This document shows positions 61,276-61,592 of a stretch of DNA of 61,592 nucleotides, piece after piece. The stretch spans positions 1 through 61,592 of the forward strand of contig NZ_JAHDIG010000020.1 in NCBI RefSeq assembly GCF_020630935.1, read 5' to 3'. The position numbers were made by a program, and so were the translations under genes. The stretch's first letter is position 1, and the number at the start of each line of letters is the position of its first letter. The notes beneath the pieces were generated by a model that searched no databases, was not told where the DNA came from, and saw only the letters and a list, made by a program, of their open reading frames with translations. The DNA comes from Bernardetia sp. (GTDB lineage Bacteria; Bacteroidota; Bacteroidia; Cytophagales; Bernardetiaceae).

Positions 61276-61592
61276 TGAAGTAGTTTTATTTAAAAATCAG
61301 TCAAAGATAGGATTTTCTATCCATTTTATAGCGTTTTGCTACTCTTCAAAAAACGTGTTTTTACATTGCTCTCCGTTTTTGGGAGAAAATTAGAAATAAT
61401 ATCTACCATAATGGCTTCAAACTTATTTTAAAGTTTGATTGTCAGTTATTTAGTGAAAATTAAATTGTATCTAAAGGTTTACTCTTCTCAAAAATGCTTT
61501 GATAAGTCAAAAGTTTTCTCATTTTCGCTAGTAAAACAACGTGAACTCGGTATTACTGAGGAATAAACACACTAGGTTTTTGAGGGTAAAAA
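61276..61592. other. End of window, no gene recognised
   Basis: I see only AT-rich DNA without a coding frame, terminator or repeat match. Any gene that begins past 61592 cannot be judged. Confidence 0.5.

Noticed and set aside
1-61592. tRNA, rRNA and CRISPR loci
   Set aside because: No cloverleaf with conserved TTCGANNC arm, no rRNA-like stretch and no regularly spaced 25-40 base direct repeats were found by eye; a covariance search would be needed to exclude small RNAs.

Overview
The window is low-GC chromosomal DNA (by eye about one third G+C) from a Bacteroidota bacterium, most likely a member of the Cytophagales. This rests on family content: a PorV/PorU pair of the type IX secretion system (T9SS), several C-terminal T9SS sorting domains, the short Bacteroidota-type RNA polymerase omega subunit next to BamD, a short Crp-family regulator, a TPR-membrane-HTH regulator, DUF2490, DUF4403 and App1-type families, and promoters of the form TTG-N17-23-TAnnTTTG. 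No rRNA, tRNA or CRISPR array was seen. Nearly all genes are intact chromosomal genes; the one clear mobile-element zone is about 14.72-16.83 kb.

Layout. 1-0.06 kb: tail of an exported protein with a sorting domain. 0.5-14.6 kb (minus strand): alpha-2-macroglobulin lipoprotein, hybrid histidine kinase, SpoU-type RNA methyltransferase, DEDDh exonuclease, serine hydrolase lipoprotein, DprA, a small duplicated protein and an RlmI-like rRNA methyltransferase. 14.7-16.8 kb: an IS1 remnant with a 9-bp target duplication inside another transposase fragment, then an intact IS5-family element. 16.8-21.1 kb: an App1-type phosphatidate phosphatase converging on a large fusion of an alpha-oxoamine synthase and a GNAT-like domain, then a PhnA/YjdM zinc-ribbon protein. 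21.2-25.1 kb (plus): endonuclease III, MenB, a methyltransferase, a conserved unknown and the PLP-homeostasis protein YggS. 25.1-29.8 kb: TPM-domain protein, sensor kinase, SAM hydrolase (DUF62) and a DoxX-like membrane protein. 29.9-40.4 kb: lipoproteins, DUF2490 barrel, MORN protein, TPR proteins, cysteine desulfurase and a Crp-like regulator. 40.5-48.6 kb: Kbp-like BON-LysM protein, a small probable DNA-binding protein, then PorV-PorU. 48.7-56 kb (minus): a miniature sorting-domain protein, DUF4403 lipoprotein, SdaAB, lipocalin-like lipoprotein and a 1136-residue FG-GAP/Ig protein with a sorting domain. 56.2-61.3 kb (minus): a TIGR03032-GNAT fusion, RpoZ, BamD, a TY-Chap-like protein and two small membrane proteins.

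How they work together. The clearest theme is cell-surface biogenesis: BamD inserts outer-membrane barrels, PorV and PorU deliver and process T9SS cargo, and at least three cargo-like proteins lie in the window. Two large fusion enzymes with GNAT-like halves, at 18.1-20.5 and 56.2-58.3 kb, have the least certain biochemistry.

The most notable unnamed structure is a miniature repeat family. It has terminal inverted repeats near TAGAGTACTGGACAT and exact 9-bp target duplications at two copies (29791-29869 and 32821-32941), with older or partial copies at 241-363, 10340-10391 and 23700-23723. It looks like a MITE whose autonomous partner is outside the window. A second hairpin repeat family occurs at 10.25, 34.8 and 50.6 kb.

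Several conventional longest-ORF starts are TTG codons that precede a better ATG. I moved those starts inward and say so in each entry.
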